The notes under the pieces were generated by a model. It was not told the DNA's origin. It worked only from the letters and a program-made list of their open reading frames with translations, and made no database searches. From positions 91,023,681-91,087,680 of the forward strand of contig NC_030681.2 of the NCBI RefSeq assembly GCF_000004195.4: 64,000 nucleotides of DNA, written 5' to 3'. The DNA is from Xenopus tropicalis. Its lineage: Eukaryota; Chordata; Amphibia; Anura; Pipidae. Below are positions 12,733 through 22,308 of the stretch, piece after piece (the stretch's first letter is position 1; each line of letters opens with the position of its first letter). The translations under genes were made by a program, and so were the position numbers.

Positions 12733-12918
12733 CAGTGGCTCTCAACCCCTGGGTCGGGACCCCTTTGGGGGTCGAACAACCCTTTCACAGGGGTTGCCTA
12801 AGACCATTGGGAAACACATATTTCTGATGGTCTTAGGAATAATTTTATGGTTGGGGGTCACCACAACATGAGGAACTGTATTAAAGGGTTGCGGCATTAG
12901 GAAGGTTGAGAACCACTA
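12733..12918 (-). mobile_element. SPIN-type hAT MITE
   Basis: The terminal inverted repeats are CAGTGGCTCTCAACC at the left and GGTTGAGAACCACTA at the right, with 13 of 15 positions matching. Internal blocks read GGGTCGGGACCCCTTTGGGG, AACCCTTTCACAGGGG, AAGACCAT and ATAATTTTATGGTTGGGGGT, which match the SPIN (SPACE INVADERS) hAT MITEs as I recall them from opossum, rodents, bats, lizard and frog. It is 186 bp, within the MITE size range, and lacks a transposase. A perfect 8-bp target duplication flanks it. Strand is assigned by analogy with the mammalian consensus orientation. Confidence 0.82.
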
Positions 12919-13035
12919 TTGTATATGATAAAATGATTTAATTTAGACGGGATAGTATATGAACCATTTTATATATATAAATTAACAATACTTTTATACC
13001 TTTGGATCATTTTACACAGGGATTTTTAGTTACAA

Positions 13036-13185
13036 GTTTATGATCATAAAATTACCAAGCCTCCATGCTACATTAAGGGACACCTCATTAACTTAATTTA
13101 ATTTACTTAAATTAAAAGTAAATAAAAATATACAAAAGACAGGTTATGATCATAAAATTGCCAAGCCACCATACCACGTCAAGGT
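13036..13185 (+). repeat. Diverged direct repeat, about 43 bp, two copies
   Basis: TTATGATCATAAAATTACCAAGCC at about 13036 recurs as TTATGATCATAAAATTGCCAAGCC at about 13143, followed by related CATGCTACATTAAGG and CATACCACGTCAAGG. The period is 107 bp. An AT-rich spacer lies between. Confidence 0.6.
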
Positions 13186-13969
13186 AAACCCCATATGGTG
13201 GAAACAATACAGATTGTTGGTAAAATATCAAACAGGTAATGAATATACAGTACACAAAGATGCTATTCCAAGGAAGTCTAGTCACAGGGATCATTTAGCT
13301 GTTCTTACTTATATAGTGCTGACATGTTAAGCAGCACTTTATAGTGACGATCCATCATTGCCCTAGTGGAGCCTACATGGTATGAGATGCCTTTCATGTT
13401 TACACTATCTGCGGTCACTGTTCCACTTGGTACAGTAGAAATTTAATTAACTTTTGCCAACTCTTCCCAAATTTGCCATAACATCTGCAAATTTTCTTAA
13501 ACAAGAGTATGACACATTTTGAAGTAATAACTTTGCATTCGTATAAGTCTCGGGTAAAGAACACAAATTGCAGGCAGTCAGACGATATTCCCTTAAAAGT
13601 AACATCACCTGAAGCAATAGTAATGAAATAACAACTTCGGGTCAGTTATGAAAATTCCTGCAGCTGCAGAGAGTCAGTACGATACCTGCACCAAACATGC
13701 TGCACTTCCATACACTTGTCAAAATAACGTCTGTCTTGACTTTTCTAATAAGTTGTGTGCAAGTGCTCCTATTAGATTTGAGGGACCTTAGAGGTACCAC
13801 CACCCTAGGCCTGATAGCTCCAGGCTTCCCAGAGTGCATTGCACCAGACTTGTGCCCAGCAAATCATATGCAAACTGTGTTTGAATGGTGTCTCTGGAAG
13901 TAACACAACCTTTACTCTGAAAATGCTCAATACAACTTGCACCAAAGCGCAAATGTATGCATGTATGTA

Positions 13970-14050
13970 TATATATATGTATAACTTTATTTATAAAGCG
14001 CCACAAGGGTACGCAGCACTGTACAATCTTACAAAATTACACACAGGGAG
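13970..14050. repeat. Dispersed repeat fragment (TTTATTTATAAAGCGCC)
   Basis: Shares the TTTATTTATA-T/A-AGCGCC core with 28444-28625 and 36407-36476. It is preceded by a short TATATATATATG run. It looks like the tail of a dispersed retroposon. Confidence 0.45.
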
Positions 14051-14568
14051 GACAAATGTTATAATAAATAAATAAATACAATAAATATATATAAATGCAC
14101 AGGGAATAAGTGCCATGTGGTATAGAATCAGTTAACATGTGCTTACACAGTGAAAATAGCTTCTTGCAGCCCCAGGTGCACGCTGTACCCACTGCCCGGG
14201 CAGATAAATACAAAAATGATGAAAACAGCAGCACTCCGTTTGTTTTGAAAAATGTGATTCTTTACTCAAGTGCCATGTGGTATGAGACACAGTAGGAAGG
14301 AGGTGCAATTTCATCTGTGTTGTTGCTTTGCCCATGATTGCAGTGGCTGCAACTCTGTATTTAGTAGCAATAATGCTGGAAATATGAGGAAAATGCTGCA
14401 CTGGAGGTGAAAAAACATGGTGAATTGCATCCAAAATTGCACTTTTCATAGTGCACTTGGGATTATAAATGACTCCATAAATCCATTTTAAAGGCTATAA
14501 CATACAGGACATTAGTAACCCACTTTGGAGGAGATTAAGCACACAAAATACCCCATGCTTTATAGCCC

Positions 14569-14770
14569 TTAAAGGGGTTGTCCACCTACTTTTAATATGA
14601 CATAGACATTCATATTCTAAAAGTTTTAACAATTGGTTTTAATTTTTTCATTTTTATGGTTTTTAAATTATTTCAGAATTTCTGCAGCTATTTGGTTACT
14701 GGGGTCCAGTTTACCCTAGCAACCTGGCTGTGGTTTCAAAATGAGACTGCAAAATGAATAGGAGAAGGCA
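14569..14770. mobile_element. T2/Kolobok-type MITE, truncated
   Basis: It starts TTAAAGGGGTTGTCCACCTA, the TTAAAGGRR end motif of Xenopus T2 MITEs, and contains CCCTAGCAACCTGGCTG as in the copies at 31221 and 63321. No matching right end is found, so it is 3'-truncated. Confidence 0.6.
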
Positions 14771-15335
14771 ATAAACACTTTGATGTACTTTTGGTACACC
14801 GCAGCAGTTGTAAGTGTGCATCCTTTTTGTCTTATTTTCTGTTTTTTTATACATGTTGAGCCACATGATCTGAAAGTGACTGCGCTGTCCAGAAAATATT
14901 AAAAGTATCCCTGCATAACTGTGAGTGTGTGGAATGCTGTCACTGGTAGCAAAATATTAAGCCAGAAATTGCCTTTCCCTGCATTTGCTGCTGCTAACAC
15001 AGTACAAATCTTTTTGTTCCAGCAATTTCTCCTCTGAACTATAAGAAAAGATTTTGTAATTATAGTTAGTCAACTAGTGCTGCCTCCCTAACAAAATACT
15101 TATTGATGAGCCCATCAGTTATACACTGATTTGTTTTCTATGTAAGACTCAGCCTTCAATGTTATGGCATTTTATCTTTATGGGATAAGTAAAACATAAG
15201 ATATGTGCATAAAATCACTATAGTAATGATTCATGCAATATTTCTGCTGGCAATATACATAATTATATGTGCCAAATGACATATAAAACAACTTCATTGC
15301 AGATTCCATTTAGCTACCACAAGGCACAGCTTGTA

Positions 15336-15466
15336 TCAGGTAGTTGTCATGACAACAATAGCATTGTGACATCACAGGCCTGTAACGGTAGGAGCTTTGA
15401 GATGTCGCAGTATCCACAAACACTGGTTCATGTAACCATGACAACGATTGTGACATCACAGACTTG
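15336..15466 (+). repeat. Short imperfect direct repeat with TGACATCA motifs
   Basis: CATGACAACAATAGCATTGTGACATCACAG recurs in shortened form as CATGACAACGATTGTGACATCACAG about 90 bp later. TGACATCA resembles a cAMP-response element, but there is no evidence of regulatory use. Confidence 0.4.
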
Positions 15467-15731
15467 AGGTTTGATATCACTCTACCTACAAATCTTGTGC
15501 TCAGTCTGATGTTTTACATCGGACAAGAAGCAAAGAATAAGAGCTCATTTTATTGAGTCCTTGTTTTTTACTTCTTTTTATAAAGAGATTTTTTTTAAAC
15601 ATCAATTTCAACTTTTTATCATAAGGTAGGAAATTACTTCTCTTAATTTTAGGCATTTAGAAAGTTACAATTGTCTAGGTTTTTTTTTTACAACCAACCA
15701 ATGTTTTTCAAAGAAAAATGTCACATATATA

Positions 15732-16049
15732 GGGGCACATTTACTAATGCACGAACGGACCGAACGTGTCCGAATGTGTTTTTTTCGTAATGATCGGTAT
15801 TTTTGCGACTTCGTCGTTGTCGCGATTTTTCGTATTTTGCGCAACTTTTTCGTCGCCGTTACGACTTTATCGTATATCTTCCGCGACTTTTCCGTCGCCG
15901 TCGCGAAAAAATCGGATTGGTTTTTCTGCCGTTTACAATTGCTCAATAAGAAAAAATCGCGACAGCGACGAAAAAGTCGCAAAATTTTCATTTCCAATCC
16001 GATTTTTTCCCAATCGGGATTCAGATTCGTGGATTAGTAAATGTGCCCC
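15732..16049. mobile_element. CpG-rich foldback MITE (PIF/Harbinger-like), ATA duplication
   Basis: The ends are GGGGCACATTTACTAAT and its reverse complement ATTAGTAAATGTGCCCC. The flanking triplet ATA occurs on both sides. The interior is rich in CGA/TCG runs and forms an imperfect hairpin, shorter than its relatives at 40450, 51364 and 59001. Three-base, mostly TTA/TAA duplications suggest the PIF/Harbinger superfamily. The ORFs read through it are by-products of the CG-rich palindrome. Confidence 0.72.
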
Positions 16050-16539
16050 ATAGAGTATTTAATTTAACTGGTTGCTGCAGCCCTGCGGTACTTTTTAAGA
16101 AAAAACAAAGGGAGGCTCAGCATTGTTTATACTTAATTATACTTATGTTTTGCTTACACAGTATGGCACTCGTCATTCACCATTAATCTTTTGTTGCTTT
16201 GGCTCTTATGCAAGTCTGCAGTAAAGATACATTGCTTCCATTATAGCTTTCTTCACCTTATATTTTGTTTAATTAATAAATAATTATAACTATATACTAA
16301 CATCTAAAGAAAATAATTCCCATTGCAATTAGCATGCAAAGAGAAAGCATTCAATATCATTTTTTTAACTTGGAAAATGGTTAAATAGGAAGACATTGTT
16401 ATAGTTTTATAAATAACCATAATGCTCAACAATGAAGGATAATAAATGGAGCCCTGTATGTTATGTTAGTGTCCATTAGGTGATAAATATTTACATTTAT
16501 TTTTACAGAAATTCTTTATTCTATATCTTTCTATTGCAG

Positions 16540-16618
16540 AACTCAAGAATGAATTTCACCTATTTTGTTTTGTGGATTATCTTTGGACTTTTTCAACTTT
16601 TTTGCGCATCTACATCAG
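16540..16618 (+). CDS. Novel membrane-protein gene, exon 1 (signal peptide)
   Basis: The coding part starts at ATG 16549 and ends at the donor TCAG|GTAAAT (16618), phase 1. It codes a 23-residue hydrophobic leader, MNFTYFVLWIIFGLFQLFCA then STS, a typical cleaved signal peptide with a likely cut after Ala-Ser or Ser-Gly. CTATTGCAG just before 16540 could be an acceptor, which would put a 5' UTR exon upstream; I cannot identify it. No Kozak purine is needed to decide, as this is the only ATG in the exon. Confidence 0.65.
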
Positions 16619-17266
16619 GTAAATAGAGAATTTGAATTCAAAGCCCTGATTTCTGACAACTAGTCTAACCTATAGTTAGGACATCTTATAGACAATTGTA
16701 GTCTTTTTATATCAGTGAAACATAAGCTCTATAAGCATGACTTGTGTTTGCTGTGTGTATATGAATTTAATGGATATATACTTTTGTTTTTGATGTTATA
16801 AAGAGTGCACATGAATAATAATAGTATTTTTTTCCAATGAAAATGACATCCACCTGGACTTTTTATGTTATTGTGAGCACAAATACATTTATTTAGACTT
16901 AATATCATAGTTACGGCACTCTTTATCATACTTTGTCAATATTTTAAAATGACACAGAGGTGGTTATGCAACCTTACAGTCAAAACAGTGACAGATTATA
17001 AACTAGAATCGACAGGGTCGCCTACAGGTACCTCCTAACTTGTTCTATGGATCAGTTTGAGACCACACAGGGTTATAGGAGCTGTATAACTTTTAATAGA
17101 TAAACAACAAAAAGCAAGCAGTGGTTGTATTGTTTTGCTTTTTACTCACTTTTTACCTTTTTAACATTAACACTGACTTTCCTTATTGTTTTTACCAATT
17201 ATTAAGCAATTGAAACAAATATGTCCAGTCAAGTAGGTCTGTACTAAATTATCATTATTTTTGCAG

Positions 17267-17444
17267 AAATATATAAAGAAGCAATTAAGAACCGCAAAAA
17301 TGATTCTGAAACAGAAATGAACAAGCTTACAATTCAGCAGAATGATGGTGCTGTAAATGGAAACAAGAATGATCTGAAATATATTATTCCAGTAATTGTT
17401 ACATTGTCGATGCTGTTATTTCCTGTGCTTGGAGCTATTGCATG
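17267..17444 (+). CDS. Novel gene, exon 2 (extracellular stub and transmembrane helix)
   Basis: The acceptor TATTTTTGCAG ends at 17266 and the donor TG|GTAAGC follows 17444. Joined to exon 1 it codes about 38 polar residues (EIYKEAIKNRKNDSETEMNK...) and then the hydrophobic segment YIIPVIVTLSMLLFPVLGAI. NDS is a possible N-glycosylation site. With exon 1 this predicts a type I membrane protein with a very short ectodomain. No Ig, lectin or other fold is visible. It leaves in phase 2, inside the Trp codon that ends the helix. Confidence 0.72.
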
Positions 17445-17465
17445 GTAAGCTACTTTACTTGGGAA

Positions 17466-17467
<2 letters not shown>

Positions 17468-17528
<61 letters not shown>

Positions 17529-17545
17529 TATGCATATATATATTA
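17468..17545 (+). repeat. (TA)n microsatellite
   Basis: About 28 TA units with two TATGCA interruptions, in intron 2 of the novel gene just after the donor. Read-through ORFs here (YIYIYI) are not coding. Confidence 0.95.
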
Positions 17546-17607
17546 TATATTTTATTAGAAACAGGCACCATAATAAACTTTATTTAAATTATCTTCTGTC
17601 TCTGTAG

Positions 17608-17718
17608 GTTAGTGTATGTAAAGATTATGCAGAAAAAGCATCCGGCTAATGATGTAGAAAACCCACCAGTGACAGCACAGTCAGAGAAAGATTCTCCAAC
17701 ACCTGAAAACTCTGATAG
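17608..17718 (+). CDS. Novel gene, exon 3 (tail module A1)
   Basis: The acceptor GTCTCTGTAG ends at 17607 and the donor AG|GTTTGT follows 17718; 111 nt, phase 2 at both ends. It codes a juxtamembrane basic stretch (VYVKIMQKKHP) then NDVENPPVTAQSEKDSPTPE and NSDR. The motif DVENPPxxAQSE recurs in exon 4, and the closing (S/P)DR recurs in exons 4 and 5, so exons 3-5 are paralogous modules. Confidence 0.72.
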
Positions 17719-18074
17719 GTTTGTAAAGCTCAACTAACTTTTCATTTATATTTATAGGCCTAACTACTTTTTTTCAGATTTCTGTTTATGTAGATATAGC
17801 CCTTATTTAGAAACACATTTAAAAATAAATACATTTGCTTTTCTTGTCCCTATTGCATGCCTAGGAGCAAGCCTAGGTCATTCTGCTATTTTTTATCACA
17901 ACTAAATAAATTCTTATCCAAACATTTCAGTACAATAATGCCCACTAGGCAGAACTATAATAAAAACAATTTTACAATACCTGCTTTGATTTAAAAACAA
18001 TAGATTGCATTTTGTGGTCTCTATCGCTTGCAGAGCGTGCCACCCTAAATTCAGTAAACTGTTCTTTTCTTTAG

Positions 18075-18203
18075 TTTCTTCAGGTGTCTATTTAAAAAAT
18101 TGAAGCAGAAGATGAGAAAGAAGAAACCAGTTACTGACGTGGAGAATCCGCCAGAAGTAGCTCAGTCTGAGCTAAAACTTACAGGAGCTACAAGCTCTGA
18201 TAG
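18075..18203 (+). CDS. Novel gene, exon 4 (tail module A2)
   Basis: The acceptor CTTTTCTTTAG ends at 18074 and the donor AG|GTTTGT follows 18203; 129 nt, phase 2-2. It codes FFRCLFKKLKQKMRKKKPVT then DVENPPEVAQSELK and ends SSDR. It is clearly related to exon 3. A second acceptor nine bases downstream (TTTCTTCAG|GTGTC, 18075-18083) is in frame and would remove three residues. Confidence 0.72.
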
Positions 18204-18502
18204 GTTTGTAGCATTAGTAACTTTATTGCTCTAGTTAAGCAGCTTGCATTTTATTTATTCCTAAATTTACATTTAATGGCTTAGCTAATTATTATAAAGA
18301 AAATGGCATATTTTCAAATTTCCATCTGTGCATATGTACCTTACTTAGATATAGTGAAATAATGTTAGAATGCTAAGCCTTACCTAGAAATTACATATAT
18401 TTTCTGTCTCTAATGGCAGTACTCTAATTTTAATTAGCAAGAGCTATCATGTTAATATACACATGCACTACAATTCAATGTATCTTGCTTTGCTTTTTTT
18501 AG

Positions 18503-18553
18503 GTCTGTGCGGAAAAAAGTTAAGCAAAAGAAGAAGAAGAAGAAGAAACCAGC

Positions 18554-18631
<78 letters not shown>

Positions 18632-18646
18632 TAAAGGCCCTGATAG
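18503..18646 (+). CDS. Novel gene, exon 5 (poly-Lys/poly-Ala module A3)
   Basis: The acceptor TTGCTTTTTTTAG ends at 18502 and the donor AG|GTTTGT follows 18646; 144 nt, phase 2-2. In the frame set by the splice phases it reads RSVRKKVKQ, seven Lys, Pro, 26 Ala and then DKGPDR. The alanine tract is one GCG and 25 GCA codons. Its start resembles exon 4 (FKKLKQKMRKKKP) and its end matches the module end DR. Unspliced translation in another frame gives polyglutamine, which the phases argue against. The tract length is likely to vary between animals. Confidence 0.68.
18555..18629 (+). repeat. (GCA)25 trinucleotide repeat in coding sequence
   Basis: An uninterrupted GCA repeat directly after a GCG, inside exon 5. 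It codes alanine in the spliced frame and is preceded by an AAG run coding lysine. Confidence 0.97.
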
Positions 18647-18991
18647 GTTTGTACCTACATTTGAAGGCCTAGCTTACTGTATATAATGTGTACTATTCTT
18701 TAGAAACCCAACTTTTACCACAACAATGACTATAAGCACCAACCAAAATCTACAACTGGGCATATGGTTGTGGTAATTCAATGGCAGCCACAAATTGCTA
18801 AACTTAAAAAATCCATGCAACTTACTTCATATATTGCCAATACACTATATTATACAACAATTTAAATACAATTATTTTTTGCTACGCCATACTATTACTA
18901 TATTTATGAGCTGCAAATTACCTTTTCAACTATGATATGCATTTCACAAAGCAAAAGACTAAAGATATTATGATGTTTTTTATTCCTACAG

Positions 18992-19147
18992 GAGAAACCT
19001 GAGAGAAATTACAGAGGAAAGCAAAGGTCAAATAGAAAGTGTTCAAGAACCTGAAAGTGGAACTTTATCACCAGCCTCCACTTTCAGCTTTCTGCAATCT
19101 ATAACACCCTTAAATAAAACACCTTCAAAGAATCAGAAACATAAAAA
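18992..19147 (+). CDS. Novel gene, exon 6 (tail module B1)
   Basis: The acceptor TTTTATTCCTACAG ends at 18991 and the donor AAAAA|GTGAGT follows 19147; 156 nt, phase 2-2. It codes an acidic start (LREITEESKGQIESVQEPES) then LSPASTFSFLQSITPLNKTP and a basic end (NQKHKK). Exon 9 has the same layout, with PPSALSFLEQL and NRKRKK. The first ~30 intron bases after both donors are also similar (GTGAGTTTACTATACATAAG against GTGAGTTTGTTATGCATAGG). Confidence 0.72.
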
Positions 19148-19434
19148 GTGAGTTTACTATACATAAGTTGCATAGCTCATGTATTCATTATGTTATGTCT
19201 TTAAATAGTGATAATGCAGCAATTTATAGCAAACAGTAGATCTTGAATTTGATTGTGGGATGAGTAGAAATTAGACAAAATATAAAGAGGGGTGTTTGTA
19301 CTTATAACAAATATTGAGAATAGATTTGTAAGGGGTAGAAATTTCAGTGCACAGTCGTATCCCATTGCTGCTGTACTTTGCTTGCTGTTTAGGTGTGTCA
19401 ATGTGTTTGTATAACCTTGGATTGTTTTGTATAG

Positions 19435-19551
19435 GGTACAACATTCTATCAAGCTTGAAGAGATTATAGATAATAAGGAAGACACAGAAGGCTTGATGAA
19501 GCAGTTGATGGCATTACAGAACAAGTCACCAACTGCTAATAATCTCAAAAT
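19435..19551 (+). CDS. Novel gene, exon 7 (tail module C1)
   Basis: The acceptor TTGTTTTGTATAG ends at 19434 and the donor AAAAT|GTAAGT follows 19551; 117 nt, phase 2-2. It codes VQHSIKLEEIIDNKEDTEGL then MKQLMALQNKSPTANNLKM, a likely amphipathic helix. Exon 10 is a close paralogue, sharing VQ, EEII, EDT, KQL, SPT and KM in order. Its sequence is confined to the tail and no known domain is recognised. Confidence 0.72.
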
Positions 19552-19589
19552 GTAAGTGTAACAATTTGCAAACTTTATATACAAAACAA

Positions 19590-19725
19590 AAACTGTAGTA
19601 CCGTGTTAGCCAGTTTAAAAAAAAAAAAAAAAAAAACACAAACAAAGAGTATTGTAGAAATGATACCTATATTGGCTAACAATAAAAATACATTGCAAGC
19701 TTTCAGAGCTTTCCAGACCCCGGGA
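19590..19725. repeat. Dispersed repeat fragment (GTTAGCCAGT / AAGCTTTCAGA)
   Basis: CCGTGTTAGCCAGTTT, an A run, GATACCTATATTGGCTAAC and GCAAGCTTTCAGAG repeat the end sequence of the foldback at 1764-2746. It sits in intron 7 of the novel gene. It may be a Penelope-like terminal piece. Confidence 0.5.
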
Positions 19726-19837
19726 CTATTTACAACCCACCCTAATAAACATTAATTACTTTTCTTATCTTCACAAGCTATCTCTATCTATCTGTAACTT
19801 CCTAATTTATTGCTTGTAAACACTTCTCTCTGATCTA

Positions 19838-20045
19838 AGGGCTCTGGCACATGGGGAGATTAGTCACCTGCGACAAATCTCCCTTGTCACGGGCGACTAA
19901 TCTCCCCGAACTACCATCCCACCGGCGAACATGTAAGTCGCCGGTGGGATGGTACACGCTGCGCAGGCGATTTCGGCAAATCGCCGAAGTTGCCTCGCAA
20001 GGCATTTTCGCAGATTTGCCGAAATCGCGCCGCTGTGTGTAGCAG
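19838..20045. mobile_element. GC-rich MITE, truncated copy
   Basis: Begins GGGCTCTGGCACATGGGGAG and holds nested hairpins: CACCGGCGAACATGTAAGTC then GCCGGTGG, and GATTTCGGCAAATC then GATTTGCCGAAATC. This is a frog repeat with GGGCTCTGGCACA ends of which only the left portion is present. It lies in intron 7 of the novel gene. The 127- and 63-codon ORFs here are fortuitous. Confidence 0.55.
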
Positions 20046-20351
20046 AGTAGCATACATCTACTCTGGTTGGTTTTGGTGGTAATGTTAAAACTGTTAGAAT
20101 CCCTGCAATAACAAGACAGCATGAGATTAGAGTTATATACTAAATAATACACTAAATTAGCCACTTTATATGTATCCCTTATGCAATATTTCCCTGCTTT
20201 GTCAAATATGATATACACAGGAGATTCATATGCACAACCTTGTTTAATTTTTAAGATCCAGAAACTAATGTATCAAAAAGTATTACTGTATTAAAAACTA
20301 TTACAGAGATTAGATAAACGTCAGAAATGTAACAATTGTTATCATTTACAG

Positions 20352-20474
20352 TTCGGTGCACTATGAACGGATAGAAGAGACTGATAGTAAGGAGGAAGAT
20401 GCTCCTCCACTGCAGATTGAGATGGAAACTACTTCTATCCCACTGCAGACTTCAGAACCCTCAGAACCTGAGAG
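20352..20474 (+). CDS. Novel gene, exon 8 (tail module D1)
   Basis: The acceptor TATCATTTACAG ends at 20351 and the donor GAGAG|GTGAGT follows 20474; 123 nt, phase 2-2. It codes SVHYERIEETDSKEEDAPPL then QIEMETTSIPLQTSEPSEPE and R. It is strongly acidic. Exon 11 has the same pattern of an acidic start, Leu/Glu-rich centre, SxPL and EPxR ending, so it is read as the counterpart of this exon. Confidence 0.7.
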
Positions 20475-21130
20475 GTGAGTTGGCTAGGCTTTATGCCTAA
20501 GTATTACATCATTTAAATAGAAAGGAATATACAGAAGTTTCATTCATTATTTTATTGGGGGCTCCTGTTTTGCTGTAAGGCCATCAGCAGTTGTTATGGG
20601 TTTCAGTTAATGTAGCTTCTGGGAGCTAAATTTTGGTAATCGAGACAGAAAAACAAGGGAGATGGCTATGCAAAACCTAGTCTAATATTTATGACCTAAA
20701 AACGAATGTAGTGTAATTTATCACTGCATTTAAAACTTGAATGTAAAACTTTGGTGTGTAAAAGCTTGCAAGCTTATGGATTTGTACTAGGAGAAATGTA
20801 AGAAATGTTTTTTAATTCAAGTTTTAAACATTTTCCAGTGTTTTTGAGAGTTTAAAGACCCATTGATAATGGGTTGAGTTGAGTTTTTTAGATAACACAT
20901 TTTTAATAAATAAGCAAACGTTTGAGTTTGACGGTTGAAAAATTTCAAGTTTTACTTGAATTAAAAGTAAACTCTACAATTCATAAATCCCAATATTGGT
21001 TATTAGGCCTCCCCTTCTGTTTCAGCTTTACACTAATTCAGGTTGCTCTATTTTTGAACTGTCAACCAACTTTATAAATGAGTATGTAATCTAAAAGGCT
21101 AATGATTTGTGTATGTTTCTGTTTGTATAG

Positions 21131-21289
21131 GATAGAGAAGAGTGAAAAGGCAGAAACGGAAACAGCTCCTAGTAAAGGAAGCCTTCCAAAACCTGGAAGT
21201 GAGGTTTGTCTGCCACCCAGTGCTTTAAGCTTTCTGGAACAGCTGAAGGCTTCGTTTAAAAAGCCTTCTGGGAATCGGAAACGCAAAAA
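21131..21289 (+). CDS. Novel gene, exon 9 (tail module B2)
   Basis: The acceptor TCTGTTTGTATAG ends at 21130 and the donor AAAAA|GTGAGT follows 21289; 159 nt, phase 2-2. It codes IEKSEKAETETAPSKGSLPK, then PGSEVCLPPSALSFLEQLKA, then SFKKPSGNRKRKK. It aligns with exon 6 through PxSxxSFL and the basic end. The two copies differ enough that the duplication is not recent. Confidence 0.72.
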
Positions 21290-21545
21290 GTGAGTTTGTT
21301 ATGCATAGGTTGCAGAACCCATGTCAAATTTTTGATGGTGAAAATGTAGTATTTAATAGCAAAAAATAAATCTTAAATTTCATCTTGGGATGAGTCAAAC
21401 TAACCGATAAGGAGGTAGCAAGGGCAGAGGAGAGAAAGGGATTATGATTATGGATAACTTGGAGTTTGTTGGTTATTTAAATGATTCAATTCTGCACAAA
21501 CCCAGATAAAATACTTTTGCATGACACACTTTATCATTTAAACAG

Positions 21546-21674
21546 GGTACAGCGCACTATGATGATTGAAGAGATTATAAGTGATGAGGAAGACACTGCT
21601 GAATATACTGAAGTATTCTTGAAGCAGTTAAAGGACGTATGTAATGAGTCCCCAACTACTTATGACCCAAAAAT
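21546..21674 (+). CDS. Novel gene, exon 10 (tail module C2)
   Basis: The acceptor ATCATTTAAACAG ends at 21545 and the donor AAAAT|GTAAGT follows 21674; 129 nt, phase 2-2. It codes VQRTMMIEEIISDEEDTAEY then TEVFLKQLKDVCNESPTTYD and PKM. It is the best-preserved duplicate in the gene (compare exon 7). Confidence 0.74.
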
Positions 21675-22206
21675 GTAAGTATGCTACACTCAAGCTCTCT
21701 ACACCAAAAATGCATTTGAGTGTTTTGTAATAATGAATATAATTTTTATTATTTATGCTTAAGGCAGGGCAGTGAGTTCCTGTATAAACAGTAAGGGAAA
21801 AAGATAAAAGACATGTTTATTATCTATGACCTAGCTTTAGAAATAGGCTTTTGTGCTAGGATAGGGATAATACAACATTAAGAATAAAATGGGTCCATAG
21901 CTATAAAAACACTGCATACATAATTGTTATCATGCAATCGGCAATCACGTCAGGGCCAAAGTTACAAGTGGGCATGTAGGTAGGCTTAGAGGTGCCAGGA
22001 AACATCAGATCAAAACAAACAAGGTCACATAAAGACTAGGTTAAATTGAGACAAAATGTATAGAAAACACAAAACTCGTTATTTTAGAAGATACTGTAAA
22101 TCAATTCTGTAAATGCATCTTTCAGTGCAGAACCAAATATAATGTATTCTACACAGGCCCAGATTAAAGTAAATAAAAAGAAATTAACACTTTTTCTAAT
22201 CCACAG

Positions 22207-22308
22207 TGAAGTGCAAATTCTGCAGCTTGAACCAAATGAAGACACCTGTAGTGATGAACTTACTTTGCAAAGTGAGCTACAAAGTGTTCCTTTGCTAGAA
22301 CCCAAGAG
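22207..22308 (+). CDS. Novel gene, exon 11 (tail module D2)
   Basis: The acceptor TTTCTAATCCACAG ends at 22206 and the donor AAGAG|GTGAGT follows 22308; 102 nt, phase 2-2. It codes EVQILQLEPNEDTCSDELTL then QSELQSVPLLEPKR. NEDTC plus its upstream intron sequence is repeated at exon 12 (AEDTC), so modules 11 and 12 are a more recent pair. Confidence 0.72.

Noticed and set aside
14032..14449. Several overlapping ORFs on both strands around 14.0-14.4 kb
   Set aside because: They overlap each other in five frames, have no splice partners and partly lie in a dispersed repeat.
15665..16053. ORFs on both strands over the CpG-rich foldback
   Set aside because: CG-rich hairpins lack stops by composition; the same occurs at 40.4-41.1, 51.2-51.8 and 59.0-59.5 kb.
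18463..18672. Polyglutamine ORF across the CAG/GCA repeat
   Set aside because: The open frame runs through an acceptor and ignores the splice phases. With the flanking exons the repeat reads as alanine.
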